Source of the DNA: Exiguobacterium aestuarii
GTDB taxonomy: Bacteria; Bacillota; Bacilli; Exiguobacteriales; Exiguobacteriaceae
DNA length: 64,000 nt
Reading direction: 5' to 3'
Assembly (NCBI RefSeq): GCF_020171655.1
Contig: NZ_JAIVAC010000001.1
Span: forward strand, 1,116,001 to 1,180,000
The notes below the pieces were generated by a model. It did not search any database and was not told where the DNA came from. It saw only the letters and a list, made by a program, of their open reading frames with translations. Shown piece by piece: positions 39,890-49,345 of the stretch; positions within the stretch are counted from its first letter, which is position 1; each line of letters opens with the position of its first letter. Position numbers and translations under genes: made by a program.

Positions 39890-40909
39890 TCACAGTAAGG
39901 CCAATTGGCAAACGAGTGTATCGAATACGATTTGTTTATCGCCACGACCAGTTTTCATCGCTTCATCCGCATCTGCAATCAACGTTAACGCTTGCGCGAG
40001 CTGCGCTTCTGAAAAATTGCGACTCGCTTGTGTTGCTAGTTTGACGGTATATGGATGAGCACCAATTTTTGAAGCGATTTGTTTTTCTCCGTACCCCGCT
40101 TCTGTCAACTGCTTTGATAGATACATGTTTCGGTATTGCCTTGCTAACAAGCCAAGAAGTCCAATCAGTTCTTGTCCTTGCTTCTCTAAGTCACGTACTA
40201 ACCGAAGCGCCGCATCTGCGCGTCGTTTGACGAGGAGCTCGGACAGCTGAAACACATTATCTTCTAGCGTACGTGGTACCAAATCATTCACGATGTCGAT
40301 TGGAATCATCGCGCCTGTTCCAGCATATAACTGTAGCTTTTCTAATTCTCGGACTAATTTTCCCCAGTCATCCTGACATAAGAACAACAGTCGCTCCATG
40401 GTCGCACGTTCCATTTTTTGTTGTTCCTGACTAAGCGTATCATTCACATAACGCATCAATTCTGCTTGGCTCGGCTTTTTCGCTTCGAGTACGATGGCCC
40501 GTTCTTTCAATCGTTTTACGATTTTTTTACGTTCATCGAGTTTTTCTGACTCGACAATGAGGACGAGGACCGAGTAAGTCGCAGGCTGAACGACATATTC
40601 GGCGAGACGGTCGACGTTATGCTTTTGCTTTTCTTTCGCTCCCGTCAAAAATTGGGCATTCTTGACGATGACTGTCCGAAATTCACTGAAAAAAGGGACC
40701 GTTTCCGCTTCATCGAGCGCAGTATCTAATGACGTCTCTTGGAGATCGAGTTGCATGACATCAAATTGATCACCGGATGGGTTGGCCGCCTTCACGATTC
40801 CACGTTCCCAATTCTCTAATAAATACTTTTCAGTTCCATGGAGAACATAGACGCTCGCTAGTTTACCATTATGTAACCACGGTTCATTCAAAACACACAC
40901 CACTTTCAC
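39890..40909 (-). CDS. holA: DNA polymerase III delta subunit (HolA)
   Basis: The clamp-loader subunit that opens the sliding clamp. The protein contains SVYVLHGTEKYLLENW at the N-terminus of the AAA-like fold, AKKPSQAELMRYVNDTL and the C-terminal LLGLLARQYRNMYLSKQL, all HolA hallmarks (YqeN in B. subtilis). The exact start is ambiguous: GTG at 40909, 40903 and 40900 and TTG at 40891 are all in frame near an AAAGTGG site. About 339 residues. It shares the comE neighbourhood as in Bacillus. Confidence 0.93.
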   Translation of the reverse strand: MKVVCVLNEPWLHNGKLASVYVLHGTEKYLLENWERGIVKAANPSGDQFDVMQLDLQETSLDTALDEAETVPFFSEFRTVIVKNAQFLTGAKEKQKHNVDRLAEYVVQPATYSVLVLIVESEKLDERKKIVKRLKERAIVLEAKKPSQAELMRYVNDTLSQEQQKMERATMERLLFLCQDDWGKLVRELEKLQLYAGTGAMIPIDIVNDLVPRTLEDNVFQLSELLVKRRADAALRLVRDLEKQGQELIGLLGLLARQYRNMYLSKQLTEAGYGEKQIASKIGAHPYTVKLATQASRNFSEAQLAQALTLIADADEAMKTGRGDKQIVFDTLVCQLALL

Positions 40910-40990
40910 AATTTATTCTCATCTAAACATAGATTATCTTCGCATGATTCGCTATACTTATAAAGGAAGTATGATAAGGAGGGACCTAAT

Positions 40991-41155
40991 ATGCAAATCA
41001 ACTCTGTACGCCCACCGAGTGAAAACCCGTTTGAAAATGACGTTCAATGCAAACGTAATGACGCGATCGACTCTGCGATCGGCTTCATCGTCCCATTTGG
41101 CTTTTTCTTCACGATTTTCTTCATCGGTGTCATCATCAAGTTCTTGAGCCTATAA
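40991..41155 (+). CDS. yqzM: YqzM-like small membrane protein
   Basis: A 54-residue protein (MQINSVRPPSENPFENDVQC at the start), preceded by AAGGAGGGACCTAAT. Residues 12-54 read ENPFENDVQCKRNDAIDSAI and then a single hydrophobic helix (GFIVPFGFFFTIFFIGVIIK), which resembles B. subtilis YqzM, encoded at the same place between holA and comEC. Its function is unknown. A TATACT -10 lies at 40953-40958 and an intrinsic terminator follows. It is short, but the ribosome site, terminator and synteny make it convincing. Confidence 0.85.
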   Translation: MQINSVRPPSENPFENDVQCKRNDAIDSAIGFIVPFGFFFTIFFIGVIIKFLSL

Positions 41156-41161
41156 GTTTTC

Positions 41162-41195
41162 AAACGATTGCCCCGGGGGAGCAATCGTTTTTTAG
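41162..41195 (+). terminator. yqzM terminator
   Basis: AACGATTGC and GCAATCGTT pair across a C/G-rich loop, followed by TTTT. It lies between the convergent yqzM and comEC. Confidence 0.85.
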
Positions 41196-41216
41196 TGTAT
41201 CATATTTATTCACGTG

Positions 41217-43334
41217 CTAGTCGATGATCCCCCGACACATTCTTTTTTCACAGATGATCATCCCATCGAGATCCGTTCGCAACAAGCGACGTCCGAAAAT
41301 CCGATCTAACGTCTCCTGATGTGGGTGGCCATAACGATTGTTCGCTCCGACGCTCGCAATCACCCATTCCGGATCGATTCGCTCGAGTAGCTCTTCCCCT
41401 GACGACGTATTCGATCCATGATGCCCTAACTTAAACACGTCGACGTCCACCGTCGGTAAGTTAGTCTCTTCTTCTATAGGCAAATCCCCTGTCAATAAGT
41501 ACCGCATGCCACCTACGTTCATATAGAGGCTGATCGAATGATCATTTTCATCTTCATGCACTTTAGTCGGTGAGACAATCCATATCCAAGACATCGGTCG
41601 ATTTCCTGCCTCGAGATAGCGAATGGATGCCCCGTAATTCGTCGCCAACTGAAGAATCTCCTCACGCTTCTCCGCATTCGCCACTTCTTTCGATAACCAA
41701 ATCTCCTTTACATGCACGAGCTTCAACAATCCTTCTAAACCACCGATGTGGTCATGGTCTGCATGCGTCAAGAGAACAAAATCAAGTGCACGCTCCCCAC
41801 GCTTCCATATATATGGAGCCACAACGTCTGCTCCCGGGTCATACACTGTCCGTTTTTGCTCGTTGGGATCCTGAAAGACGCCGCCGACATCAATCACACC
41901 AATTGTTTCTCCTGACTCTACAACAATCGCATCGCCTTGACCGACATCTAAAAATGTCACCCGTGGAGCCTCTGCCCATTCGGCCCAACCGGCAACGAGG
42001 ATACATGTCAATATGGCCATACACCATCCCAACCATCGCTTCCGTTGGACAAGAAGTAAACTTCCCCAAATCCCAATCCATAAAGCGACTTGCTGCGGAA
42101 ATGTCAGTTCATGCAACGGTAGCCATGGTCGATTCATATCATGCATGGAGAATATTCCGTTAATGGCGTCTAGGATCACCATGAATATCGGTGCAATTTC
42201 TGGAACGACCCAAACAATCAGTGCAAGCGGCATCATCACCCATGATATGCAAAACGCCATGATGATATTGAAAAGGGGTGCAGCGACGGATAGAATCGGT
42301 TGAACTTGCCAAAGGACAAATAATCCAAATAGTTGGGCAAACACGGACAACTCCAACAAACCGGTCCACAGTTGTCTCGTGACCAACAAGAAGAACGTCA
42401 TCCCGACCGTTAACTGAAACCCTAAGTTTGAGAGAAGGTGTGGTTGAAAGGCAAGCATGGCAGCTGCGCACCAACTTAAGAGACGAATCGGGTCCCTTAC
42501 CGATACACCAAATAAAGAAAGGATGAGCAACACATCTGCCACGAGGACAGCTCGTGCGACCGGTGGTGAAAAACCAGTCAGCCATCCGAACGCCGTAATC
42601 GTCAATAGAATCAATACCGTCTTCGTCTCTCGTCGAATCGGGATTGGCCGAAACATTGCTCGAAGCGCGACAATCAGCATGGCGATATGCGAACCTGAGA
42701 TGACGAGAAGATGCAGGAGACCCGTCACTCGATATGAGAAAGAAGTCTGTTCGTCGAGCATCCGACTCTCACCGAACAGTAAGGCCTCTATGTATAGCGC
42801 GACATCGGCGCGATATTGTTGTTCAATCTGTTGGAGACGTCTTTCTTTCCACCTCAACATCCAACCGTCCATCCCTGCTGTCGGACGGCACTCGTCGATT
42901 CGCTTGATCTTTCCTTTAAAGGATAAGTCCGCGCTAGCCGCCCATTTCTGTTCGTCAAATCCCCCGATGTTCCGTAACGGCTGAAACAGTTCTTGTTCCA
43001 TTTCTACGAGACACGTCTCACCAGGTCTACCAATCGAGAGCTCCCTCCCCCGCAACACACCTTGATGAGTCCCCACGTTCCCATATAATCGGGTCGTCTT
43101 CCCGTTCTCTTTACGACTCTCAATCGAGAACACGATTGTGTCTGTCGGTGTCCATTCTGCTGGATTGGCATGTAGCCATGCGATCAGGATGAGGAGAATG
43201 ACACCGAGTTTCGCAAATAGATGTTGTCCGCCTCGAGACGCGACATATAACACACCGGAAACGATTGTGACGAGGTAGATTCCTTCAGTCAATCCGGTCA
43301 CCATCACTATCGCAAATAGTGGAAATAACGGCAT
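41217..43334 (-). CDS. comEC: Competence DNA-import channel ComEC
   Basis: Forms the channel through which single-stranded DNA enters during transformation. The 705-residue protein has N-terminal membrane helices around a soluble OB-like domain (residues about 55-150), a Competence-domain helix bundle (about 205-460, including LLHLLVISGSHIAMLI), and a C-terminal metallo-beta-lactamase-like domain with VGQGDAIVVE and LTHADHDHIGG. Full length. It begins one base after comEA; comEB is absent from the cluster. Confidence 0.95.
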   Translation of the reverse strand: MPLFPLFAIVMVTGLTEGIYLVTIVSGVLYVASRGGQHLFAKLGVILLILIAWLHANPAEWTPTDTIVFSIESRKENGKTTRLYGNVGTHQGVLRGRELSIGRPGETCLVEMEQELFQPLRNIGGFDEQKWAASADLSFKGKIKRIDECRPTAGMDGWMLRWKERRLQQIEQQYRADVALYIEALLFGESRMLDEQTSFSYRVTGLLHLLVISGSHIAMLIVALRAMFRPIPIRRETKTVLILLTITAFGWLTGFSPPVARAVLVADVLLILSLFGVSVRDPIRLLSWCAAAMLAFQPHLLSNLGFQLTVGMTFFLLVTRQLWTGLLELSVFAQLFGLFVLWQVQPILSVAAPLFNIIMAFCISWVMMPLALIVWVVPEIAPIFMVILDAINGIFSMHDMNRPWLPLHELTFPQQVALWIGIWGSLLLVQRKRWLGWCMAILTCILVAGWAEWAEAPRVTFLDVGQGDAIVVESGETIGVIDVGGVFQDPNEQKRTVYDPGADVVAPYIWKRGERALDFVLLTHADHDHIGGLEGLLKLVHVKEIWLSKEVANAEKREEILQLATNYGASIRYLEAGNRPMSWIWIVSPTKVHEDENDHSISLYMNVGGMRYLLTGDLPIEEETNLPTVDVDVFKLGHHGSNTSSGEELLERIDPEWVIASVGANNRYGHPHQETLDRIFGRRLLRTDLDGMIICEKRMCRGIID

Positions 43335-43335
43335 C

Positions 43336-43911
43336 TCATGGTACCAATAAGTAAGGTTTCATACTTTCTAATGTTTTCTCCCCAAATCCTTTCACATCAC
43401 CTAAGTCCTCGTATGTTTTAAAGGGACCATTCACTTTCAGGTGGTTCAGAATCGCGTCTGCTTTTGCAGGACCGATGCCAGGGACCGACATCAACTCGTC
43501 TTTCGTGGCACTATTCACGTGTACCCCATTTGGTTCTTGCTCTGTGCTAGGTACCTCTTGTGCAATCGGTGCATCTCCTTTTTTCGGTACGATGATTTTT
43601 ACACCGTCCACGAGTAGTTGTGCCAAGTTCAATCGTTCCGGGTCGGCTTCATCTGTTAATACGGCCAACGAGAGAACATCCCCGACTCTAGCACCTTCTG
43701 GCACGGTATAGACGTTCGGAGACTCGACCGCGCCTGTGACATAGACGACGATTTCTAATCGCTCTACGGTCTCATCCGGAACTACTTCTTCTGATTCTAC
43801 GACGAATTCATCGACGACACGTTCTTCTGGTTCTTTACTATAAAATAAATAACCAACACCTAAAAACAGGACGACGACAACACCGATGATGACCTGCTTC
43901 CACTTTTCCAA
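43336..43911 (-). CDS. comEA: Competence DNA-receptor ComEA
   Basis: A membrane-anchored DNA-binding protein that captures DNA outside the membrane. Starts with TTG 43911 after AGGGGGAG. One N-terminal membrane helix (residues 7-24, VIIGVVVVLFLGVGYLFY) is followed by an acidic linker, an SLBB domain (VVYVTGAVESPNVYTVPEGA) and a C-terminal helix-hairpin-helix pair (VHVNSATKDELMSVPGIG). The length, 191 residues, is normal. A possible -10 (TACAAT, 43936-43941) lies upstream. The pair comEA-comEC suggests competence capacity. Confidence 0.95.
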   Translation of the reverse strand: MEKWKQVIIGVVVVLFLGVGYLFYSKEPEERVVDEFVVESEEVVPDETVERLEIVVYVTGAVESPNVYTVPEGARVGDVLSLAVLTDEADPERLNLAQLLVDGVKIIVPKKGDAPIAQEVPSTEQEPNGVHVNSATKDELMSVPGIGPAKADAILNHLKVNGPFKTYEDLGDVKGFGEKTLESMKPYLLVP

Positions 43912-44110
43912 GACGATTCTCCCCCTGTTTCGACTATTGTATCTAGTATGCCGAATCTAGCGTGACTACACTTGTCCCGTTCCAGGTCTTAATTCATTCT
44001 CAACGGAGTCGTTTGCTTACCTGCTACGTACCCGACCCTCATACAATATGAAAGATAATCGCTCATTTCCTTGCGACAACAGAAGAAGGAGCCCAAACAT
44101 TCGAAACAGC

Positions 44111-44137
44111 AAAAAAACCGAAAACCAACGATGGTCT
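44111..44137 (-). terminator. Terminator of the BMP-chemoreceptor operon
   Basis: On the minus strand AAGACCA and TGGTTTT pair across TCGT (one G-T pair), followed by CGG and seven Ts. It lies 24 bases past the chemoreceptor stop. The rest of the 249-base gap to comEA shows nothing clear. Confidence 0.65.
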
Positions 44138-44160
44138 TAGGTCCTTCTGCATAAGGATCA

Positions 44161-45804
44161 TTACTCTTCCTCGAAATGCTGGACTTGGTCAGCGAGTGCC
44201 GCAGCCTGTCCTTCTAGTTCTTGCATCAACGTAAAGATTTGATCAAAGCTTGCTTGTTGTTCTTTCATCGAAGCAGCCACTTCTTCATTTCCAGCTGCCA
44301 ATTCTTCTGTCACGCCCGATACTTCCTCGACACGACGCAACACGTTGTTCACTTCACTACTAGATGTGCGCATCTCTTGCTCAATCGTACGGACGAACGA
44401 GGCAACATGGTCTGTACGTTCATGGATGCGGTTAAACGCTTCCTTCGTCAAACCGAATGCTTCAAGCTGTGCTTCTTGTTCGCGTTTTGATTCGTTCACC
44501 GTTTCTGTCAATCGTACGACTTCTTGTTGAATCGTCTTCACGACATGGAAAATCGAGCGGGTTGCCTTATTGCTCTCTTCGGCCAACTTTTTAACCTCGC
44601 TCGCCACGACCGCGAACCCACGTCCTGCTTCACCTGCACGAGCCGCTTCAATCGCTGCGTTCAAGGCAAGTAAATTCGTCTGAGCCGCCACGTCTTCCAC
44701 GAGTTTCGCCATCGATTCGATCTCCGCCGTCTGTCTAGCAAAATGATCCATTCTCGTGACAAGCACTTCATTTCGTTCGCTCGAGCGATCAAGGATATGT
44801 TCCTGATCCGTTAACGTCTCAATCCCGGCTGCCACTTCTCGAGTCATCTCAGTCGTTTCTTCTGTCGTCTGTTTCGTTTGATTCAAGCTCGTCTCGAATG
44901 ACGTCGCCATCGTATGGACCGAGCTGAGCGTCTCTTGCAATTCATTGGCGATGGACTGCGCACCATGCGCCATTTCATCCACTGCGTTCGTGATGTTTGA
45001 CGTCGTGCTGACAACCGCTTCATTTTCAGCCGCTGCCGTTTCCGTCATCCCATTCACCTTCATCGATGTCACACGAATCGAACCGATGACCGTTTGCAGA
45101 GATGCTGTCATCTCGCGCATCGCGCGTTCAAGTCGTCCGATTTCGTCATTGCGATTCGATTCTGGCAATGTGACAAGACGTCCTGAAGCGATGGCTTCTG
45201 CGACTTTCACGTTGCGCTCGAGCGGACGTGTGATAGAACGCGCGAAGAAGAAGTTGTAAATGCCTAGCGCTAAGACAACGAGAATCGTTAACAAGATTGA
45301 GATGAATAATAGACGCTCTGTTTCATTTGCCGCCTCTACTTGAAGTGCCTCGTAGAACGAACCGTTCTTAGCAATCAGTGTGTTGATATCATTTAACAAC
45401 CCTTCGAGCTTGGCAGCTTGTATCCGAGCTCCAATCCCACCTTCTAATGCAGACTCGACATCGTCGTTCACTTGTTCATACTTCGTCGTGGCACGTTCTA
45501 GATGATTCGAAAACTCTGGAATCAAGTAAGACTGTTTTAATTCATCAAACGTTTTCGCATTCGATACACGGATTCGCTCAAGTTGGACGAGTGTTGATTG
45601 ATTCGATTGTTCGCCAAGCGACGTCCAGAGCGACTGTTCTTGTAAGAGTGACGTCTCAAGCTGAGACAATTCAATCATCTGACTCCCGTACTGTTCATTG
45701 TAAGTCTGCAGACGGTTCAAGGTCGACAAGACATAACTCATCATGAGAACGATCAAGACGACGGTGAACACCGTTGAGAAGATAAACCGTTTACGTAAAC
45801 TCAT
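44161..45804 (-). CDS. Methyl-accepting chemotaxis protein
   Basis: A transmembrane chemoreceptor that signals to CheA/CheW. The 547-residue protein has TM1 (residues about 8-27), an extracellular four-helix-bundle-like domain (28-165, rich in Leu/Gln helices), TM2 (about 166-188, [20 protein letters not shown]), HAMP (190-240) and a long cytoplasmic signalling coiled coil whose tip is [20 protein letters not shown]-like (seen as [20 protein letters not shown]). I see no PAS or Cache domain. Its ATG overlaps the BMP lipoprotein gene by 4 bases, so the two are co-translated. I infer that the lipoprotein may deliver the ligand to this receptor. Confidence 0.93.
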   Translation of the reverse strand: MSLRKRFIFSTVFTVVLIVLMMSYVLSTLNRLQTYNEQYGSQMIELSQLETSLLQEQSLWTSLGEQSNQSTLVQLERIRVSNAKTFDELKQSYLIPEFSNHLERATTKYEQVNDDVESALEGGIGARIQAAKLEGLLNDINTLIAKNGSFYEALQVEAANETERLLFISILLTILVVLALGIYNFFFARSITRPLERNVKVAEAIASGRLVTLPESNRNDEIGRLERAMREMTASLQTVIGSIRVTSMKVNGMTETAAAENEAVVSTTSNITNAVDEMAHGAQSIANELQETLSSVHTMATSFETSLNQTKQTTEETTEMTREVAAGIETLTDQEHILDRSSERNEVLVTRMDHFARQTAEIESMAKLVEDVAAQTNLLALNAAIEAARAGEAGRGFAVVASEVKKLAEESNKATRSIFHVVKTIQQEVVRLTETVNESKREQEAQLEAFGLTKEAFNRIHERTDHVASFVRTIEQEMRTSSSEVNNVLRRVEEVSGVTEELAAGNEEVAASMKEQQASFDQIFTLMQELEGQAAALADQVQHFEEE

Positions 45805-46772
45805 TTTAGTGTCCCCTCTTTCAGTTGACGTTCGACCGATTCATACTGAGTTGTCTCATTCTCATCCCATTGAATGCGACGAAGTGGCGCTAAGCCGACG
45901 CCTCCTTCTTCAATACCAAGGATGACATGATCGTTGAACGGCTGTGTCGTCACACGACCTGCGATTTCAACGATCGCCAAATCGACTTGTTTCAACATCG
46001 AAGTCACGACCGCATCAGGTGCAATCATCGATTGATCGCTATCAACTCCGATTGCCTTAATTCCATACTTTTCAGCAGTCTCCAATACCCCGACTCCCGT
46101 TAGGCCAGCTGCCGCATAGAGAACGTCTGCGCCCTCTTTGATTTGTTTCTCAGCTAGTTCGCGTCCAAGCTCGGGTGAGGCAAAGTCGTTCGAGAAATCA
46201 ACGAGCATCTCGACATCCTCGTTTACGGATTTTGCTCCACGCTCAAATCCTGCCTCGAATTTCTGAATGAGTTCAATATCCATCCCACCGATAAAACCGA
46301 TTTTATCCGTCTCTGTCTCAAGACCAGCTACCGCACCCGCGAGCGCACTGCCTTCTCCTTCTTCAAACGTGACATTTAAAACGTTCGGTAACGCTGACAC
46401 GCCATCAATGAGGGCAAATTGTTGATTCGGATGTTCTGCCGCCACCGTCTCAAGATCTTCCTGACACGCAAAACCGAGACCGACAATCACATCATGTCCC
46501 TCTTTGACCAACTCTTCAAACCCTGCCTGATATGTTTCTGTCTCGGATAACTCACGATAGTCGACGAACCATTCGCCCGTCTCACGTAACTCCCCCATGC
46601 CACGCATCGCCGCATCACTGAACGATTGGTCCCCGAGACCAACATCCGATAGGACGACGCCCATCGTCTGACGTTCTTCAACAGCGGCAGTCGGGTCATC
46701 GATGACCGACTGACAACCGGACAACCACAGTGAACAAGCTGTGATTGTACTGATGATTATGCTTTTCTTCAT
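45801..46772 (-). CDS. BMP family substrate-binding lipoprotein
   Basis: A membrane-anchored periplasmic-binding-like protein of the BMP/Med family, whose members bind nucleosides in transporters. Start ATG 46772 ([20 protein letters not shown]), ten bases after GAGGGAG; the lipobox ends at C20. The 323-residue protein has the [20 protein letters not shown] first lobe, [39 protein letters not shown] and [17 protein letters not shown]. No ABC ATPase or permease gene is nearby; instead it overlaps a chemoreceptor gene by 4 bases. Competence-regulator Med of B. subtilis is in the same family, an alternative role. Confidence 0.9.
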   Translation of the reverse strand: MKKSIIISTITACSLWLSGCQSVIDDPTAAVEERQTMGVVLSDVGLGDQSFSDAAMRGMGELRETGEWFVDYRELSETETYQAGFEELVKEGHDVIVGLGFACQEDLETVAAEHPNQQFALIDGVSALPNVLNVTFEEGEGSALAGAVAGLETETDKIGFIGGMDIELIQKFEAGFERGAKSVNEDVEMLVDFSNDFASPELGRELAEKQIKEGADVLYAAAGLTGVGVLETAEKYGIKAIGVDSDQSMIAPDAVVTSMLKQVDLAIVEIAGRVTTQPFNDHVILGIEEGGVGLAPLRRIQWDENETTQYESVERQLKEGTLK

Positions 46773-46842
46773 GTATTCCATACTCCCTCTCTCTATTGGT
46801 CTGACAACTCTTTTATCGACAGAGAAGACACGATTCTCCATC

Positions 46843-46898
46843 GTTATTTTTAAAAGTTGTGGGAATAAAATATCGGGACATCTGAGAATGTCAGATGT
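46843..46898 (+). promoter_or_regulatory. Inverted repeat and possible sigma-B-like promoter between the BMP gene and a small membrane gene
   Basis: A perfect 8-bp inverted repeat, ACATCTGA-GAATG-TCAGATGT (46878-46898), lies in the divergent spacer. Upstream on the plus strand, GTTATT (46843-46848), 12 bases, then GGGAAT (46861-46866) loosely resembles a sigma-B promoter. The repeat could be an operator or a leader hairpin. Its function is not shown by the sequence. Confidence 0.4.
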
Positions 46899-46920
46899 TT
46901 CAAAAGGGAATTTATTCTAA

Positions 46921-47247
46921 TTGTTGAATACACATATGAATGACTTTGATGACAAATCCGAAGGGAAGATAAAGGAAATGATAGAAAAGATCATTCGACA
47001 TAGTTGGAACGTCATATCTGGATTATTTGTTCTCTTGTTGTCACTTTGGTTGAGTGGTCCTGGTATAGCAGAGACAGACACCCCACAATATCGTTGGTAT
47101 TTCATGCTTTGGTTTGTACTATGGACGGTCGGTTTGATCTTACAGTTCAGACCACGAACGAAATGGTTCGGTCTATTCATCACGTTCGTGCCGACATTGT
47201 ATTATTTTATTTCCGTCCTAAAAGCATTTGAAGTCATTTCATACTAG
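46921..47247 (+). CDS. Small hypothetical membrane protein
   Basis: I do not recognise a family. The frame opens with TTG 46921 (MLNTHMNDFDDKSEGKIKEM), with AAAGGGA 12 bases upstream; an ATG at 46936 is an alternative. The charged first 25 residues precede three hydrophobic segments (about residues 30-46, 58-75 and 82-103). 108 residues at most. It is divergent from the BMP-chemoreceptor operon and convergent with floT, ending near the floT terminator. The ribosome site is weak, so the call is moderate. Confidence 0.6.
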   Translation: MLNTHMNDFDDKSEGKIKEMIEKIIRHSWNVISGLFVLLLSLWLSGPGIAETDTPQYRWYFMLWFVLWTVGLILQFRPRTKWFGLFITFVPTLYYFISVLKAFEVISY

Positions 47248-47259
47248 TCAATCATGTAC

Positions 47260-47292
47260 AAAAATCAGAGCCATAGACGATGTCTATGGCTC
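47260..47292 (-). terminator. Terminator of the floT operon
   Basis: GAGCCATAGAC and GTCTATGGCTC make a perfect 11-bp stem with a 3-base loop, followed on the minus strand by TGATTTTT. It may also stop the small convergent membrane gene. Confidence 0.88.
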
Positions 47293-47299
47293 GTGTCAA

Positions 47300-48820
47300 T
47301 TATTCTTTTGATGCAGCGACCGTCGTATCCGCTAACTCTCGCTCCGGTGCAGGTGCCTTCGCGACATTCCCTTTACCGGCAAAGTTCTCGAGCAAGTCTT
47401 TCATATCGATACCCGAAGAGGCTTTCAACGTTTGTTGCAATGAAGCCATAAGGTCCGTTGCATATCCCGTCACCTTCCCTGCTCCACCGTTTTGACCACC
47501 GCCTGTGTCGACGACCGTGATTTGATCGATGTTGCCAAGTGGTGCCGCAATTTCCTTCGCATAATCCGGAAGCATTTTGACGACCATATCGAGAATCGCT
47601 GCCTGCCCATATTGAGCGAACGCCTCGGCGATTTTCTCTTTCGCTTCCGCTTCCGCGAGACCCGTCAAGCGAATGATTTCAGCTTCCGCTTCACCTTTCG
47701 CGCGTTCAGAATCGGCTTCAGCAAGACCAGCCAAACGAACTCGTTCCGCATCCGCTTTCGCTTGTGCTTCGATGCGATATTTCTCGGCATCTGCGCTTGC
47801 GATTTGACGTGCTTTATCCGCAGCGGCCGATTGTTCGATTGAGTAACGGTCCGCATCGGCTTTTTTCTTCACTTCTGAATCATACTGTTTCTCACGACGC
47901 ATGATTTCTTTCTCTTCGAGCTCGATTTGCTTTTGACGCTCGATGATTTGAACTTGCATTTGTTGTTCTGTAACTTCTTGTTTCGCACGTGCTTCCTCGA
48001 GCTCGTACGCTTGGTCGGCCCGGGCTTTGGCAACGTCTTGCTCGCGACGGTATGCCGCAATCCGGAGCTGATTCTCTTTCTCTGCTTCTGCGATTTCTGA
48101 TGCTCGTTCTAACTCTGCTTTTTTCGCATCTTTCATCGCTTCCGCCTGTTTGATGCGCGTTTCTTTATCCGCTTCCGCTGTTGCGATATCGGCATCACGC
48201 TTCACTTGCGCGATACGAGGTTTACCGAGTGATTCTAAATAACCATTTTTATCTCGAACATCTTTGATTGTGAAGGAGACGATGACAAGCCCCATCTTCG
48301 CTAAGTCTTGAGAGGCGACGCGTTGGACTTCTTGAGAAAACTTGTCTCGGTTTTTGTAAATTTCTTCAACCGTCATCGAACCAAGAATAGATCGCAAATG
48401 ACCCTCTAATACTTCTTTCGCCTCGTTTTCTCGTTCAACTTTCGGTTTTCCGAGGAACTGTTCTGCGGCTGTCGCAATTTCACTGATTGACCCGCCGATT
48501 TTAATGATGGCCGTTCCGTCCGCCATGACCGGTACACCTTGTTCGGTATACACTTCAGGCGTTGTGACCTCTAGCTTGCTAGAGAGTAAACTGAGTGGTT
48601 CTGCTTGTTGGAACACTGGGAGGACGAACGTTCCTCCACCACGAATGATTTTGACACGGTTACCCGAGGTGTCGCTATGTACATTTTTCTTGCCTAAATA
48701 ACTACCTGTTACAATCAACGCTTCGTCAGGTCCGACCGTACGGTATTTCAAAACGAATACAAACACGAGTGCGAGGATGATGACCCCGACGATGATGCTG
48801 ACTAAAATAGCCGTATTCAT
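47300..48820 (-). CDS. floT: Flotillin FloT
   Basis: A scaffold of membrane microdomains (YuaG type). The 506-residue protein starts with an N-terminal membrane anchor (ILVSIIVGVIILALVFVFVL), an SPFH/PHB domain to about residue 200 (LKYRTVGPDEALIVTGSYLG; SFTIKDVRDKNGYLESLGKP), then a long coiled coil rich in AxA/EA repeats (about 215-400), and a Gly-rich linker (DTGGGQNGGAGKV) before the C-terminal helix. Full length. It follows yuaF by 3 bases, in the operon with the sigma-W-like promoter at 49781-49807. Confidence 0.95.
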   Translation of the reverse strand: MNTAILVSIIVGVIILALVFVFVLKYRTVGPDEALIVTGSYLGKKNVHSDTSGNRVKIIRGGGTFVLPVFQQAEPLSLLSSKLEVTTPEVYTEQGVPVMADGTAIIKIGGSISEIATAAEQFLGKPKVERENEAKEVLEGHLRSILGSMTVEEIYKNRDKFSQEVQRVASQDLAKMGLVIVSFTIKDVRDKNGYLESLGKPRIAQVKRDADIATAEADKETRIKQAEAMKDAKKAELERASEIAEAEKENQLRIAAYRREQDVAKARADQAYELEEARAKQEVTEQQMQVQIIERQKQIELEEKEIMRREKQYDSEVKKKADADRYSIEQSAAADKARQIASADAEKYRIEAQAKADAERVRLAGLAEADSERAKGEAEAEIIRLTGLAEAEAKEKIAEAFAQYGQAAILDMVVKMLPDYAKEIAAPLGNIDQITVVDTGGGQNGGAGKVTGYATDLMASLQQTLKASSGIDMKDLLENFAGKGNVAKAPAPERELADTTVAASKE

Positions 48821-48823
48821 AAG

Positions 48824-49345
48824 TTATTTCTCCTCTCGAATCGTAGGTTCGTCATATGTCATGACGATGGCGATATTACTTTTCACTTCAATAATAATGA
48901 CGCGATGGTCCGTGGAAATCGATGTCCCATCTAAACTTTGAGCTGTCTTCAAAAGGGACCCGGTCACTGTCTCAATCATAACTTCACCGTATCCGCCTTC
49001 TGGGATTGGTACTGTCAACCGTCCGATTTGTCCTACCAACGCTTCATCTGTCAATCCGATTGACTCTTCAGCATTGGATAATGGTAACAACACGAACAAA
49101 TAGAGAAGTGTTGTCAGAGCGAGCGACCCGACCAATGCGACAGCAAGTCCAATCACCGGTGACACGTGCGCCAATGCGTTTAAAATGAGTCCGATTCCAG
49201 CACCGAGTGCTAAAAACGATAAAATAACTGCAGGGTTAAACCAGCCTTCAAACATGTCAAAAGCATCAGAGAACATCATATAGATGAAGGTTCCAAAACC
49301 AGCGATGATCAACACCCACCAGTACAGTTGATCGATTGCCTCCAT
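48824..49345 (-). CDS. yuaF: NfeD family protein YuaF
   Basis: The NfeD partner of FloT. The ATG is at 49345 (MEAIDQLYWWVLIIAGFGTF), following GGAGGGG, with the first base shared with the stop of the upstream gene (TAATG). The 173-residue protein has membrane segments at about residues 8-25, 38-57 and 63-83 (two long and one short) and a C-terminal OB-like domain with LVGQIGRLTVPIPEGGYGEV. Length is close to B. subtilis YuaF. Confidence 0.9.
   Translation of the reverse strand: MEAIDQLYWWVLIIAGFGTFIYMMFSDAFDMFEGWFNPAVILSFLALGAGIGLILNALAHVSPVIGLAVALVGSLALTTLLYLFVLLPLSNAEESIGLTDEALVGQIGRLTVPIPEGGYGEVMIETVTGSLLKTAQSLDGTSISTDHRVIIIEVKSNIAIVMTYDEPTIREEK

Noticed and set aside
41570-42163. 197-codon plus-strand ORF within comEC
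   Set aside because: Antisense to conserved comEC coding sequence, His/Ser/Arg-rich, no ribosome site or domain.
46780-46860. Possible sigma-D (motility) promoter for the lipoprotein-chemoreceptor operon, from a GTCGATAA on the minus strand
   Set aside because: No TAAA-like -35 stands 13-15 bases upstream, so only half the signature is present.
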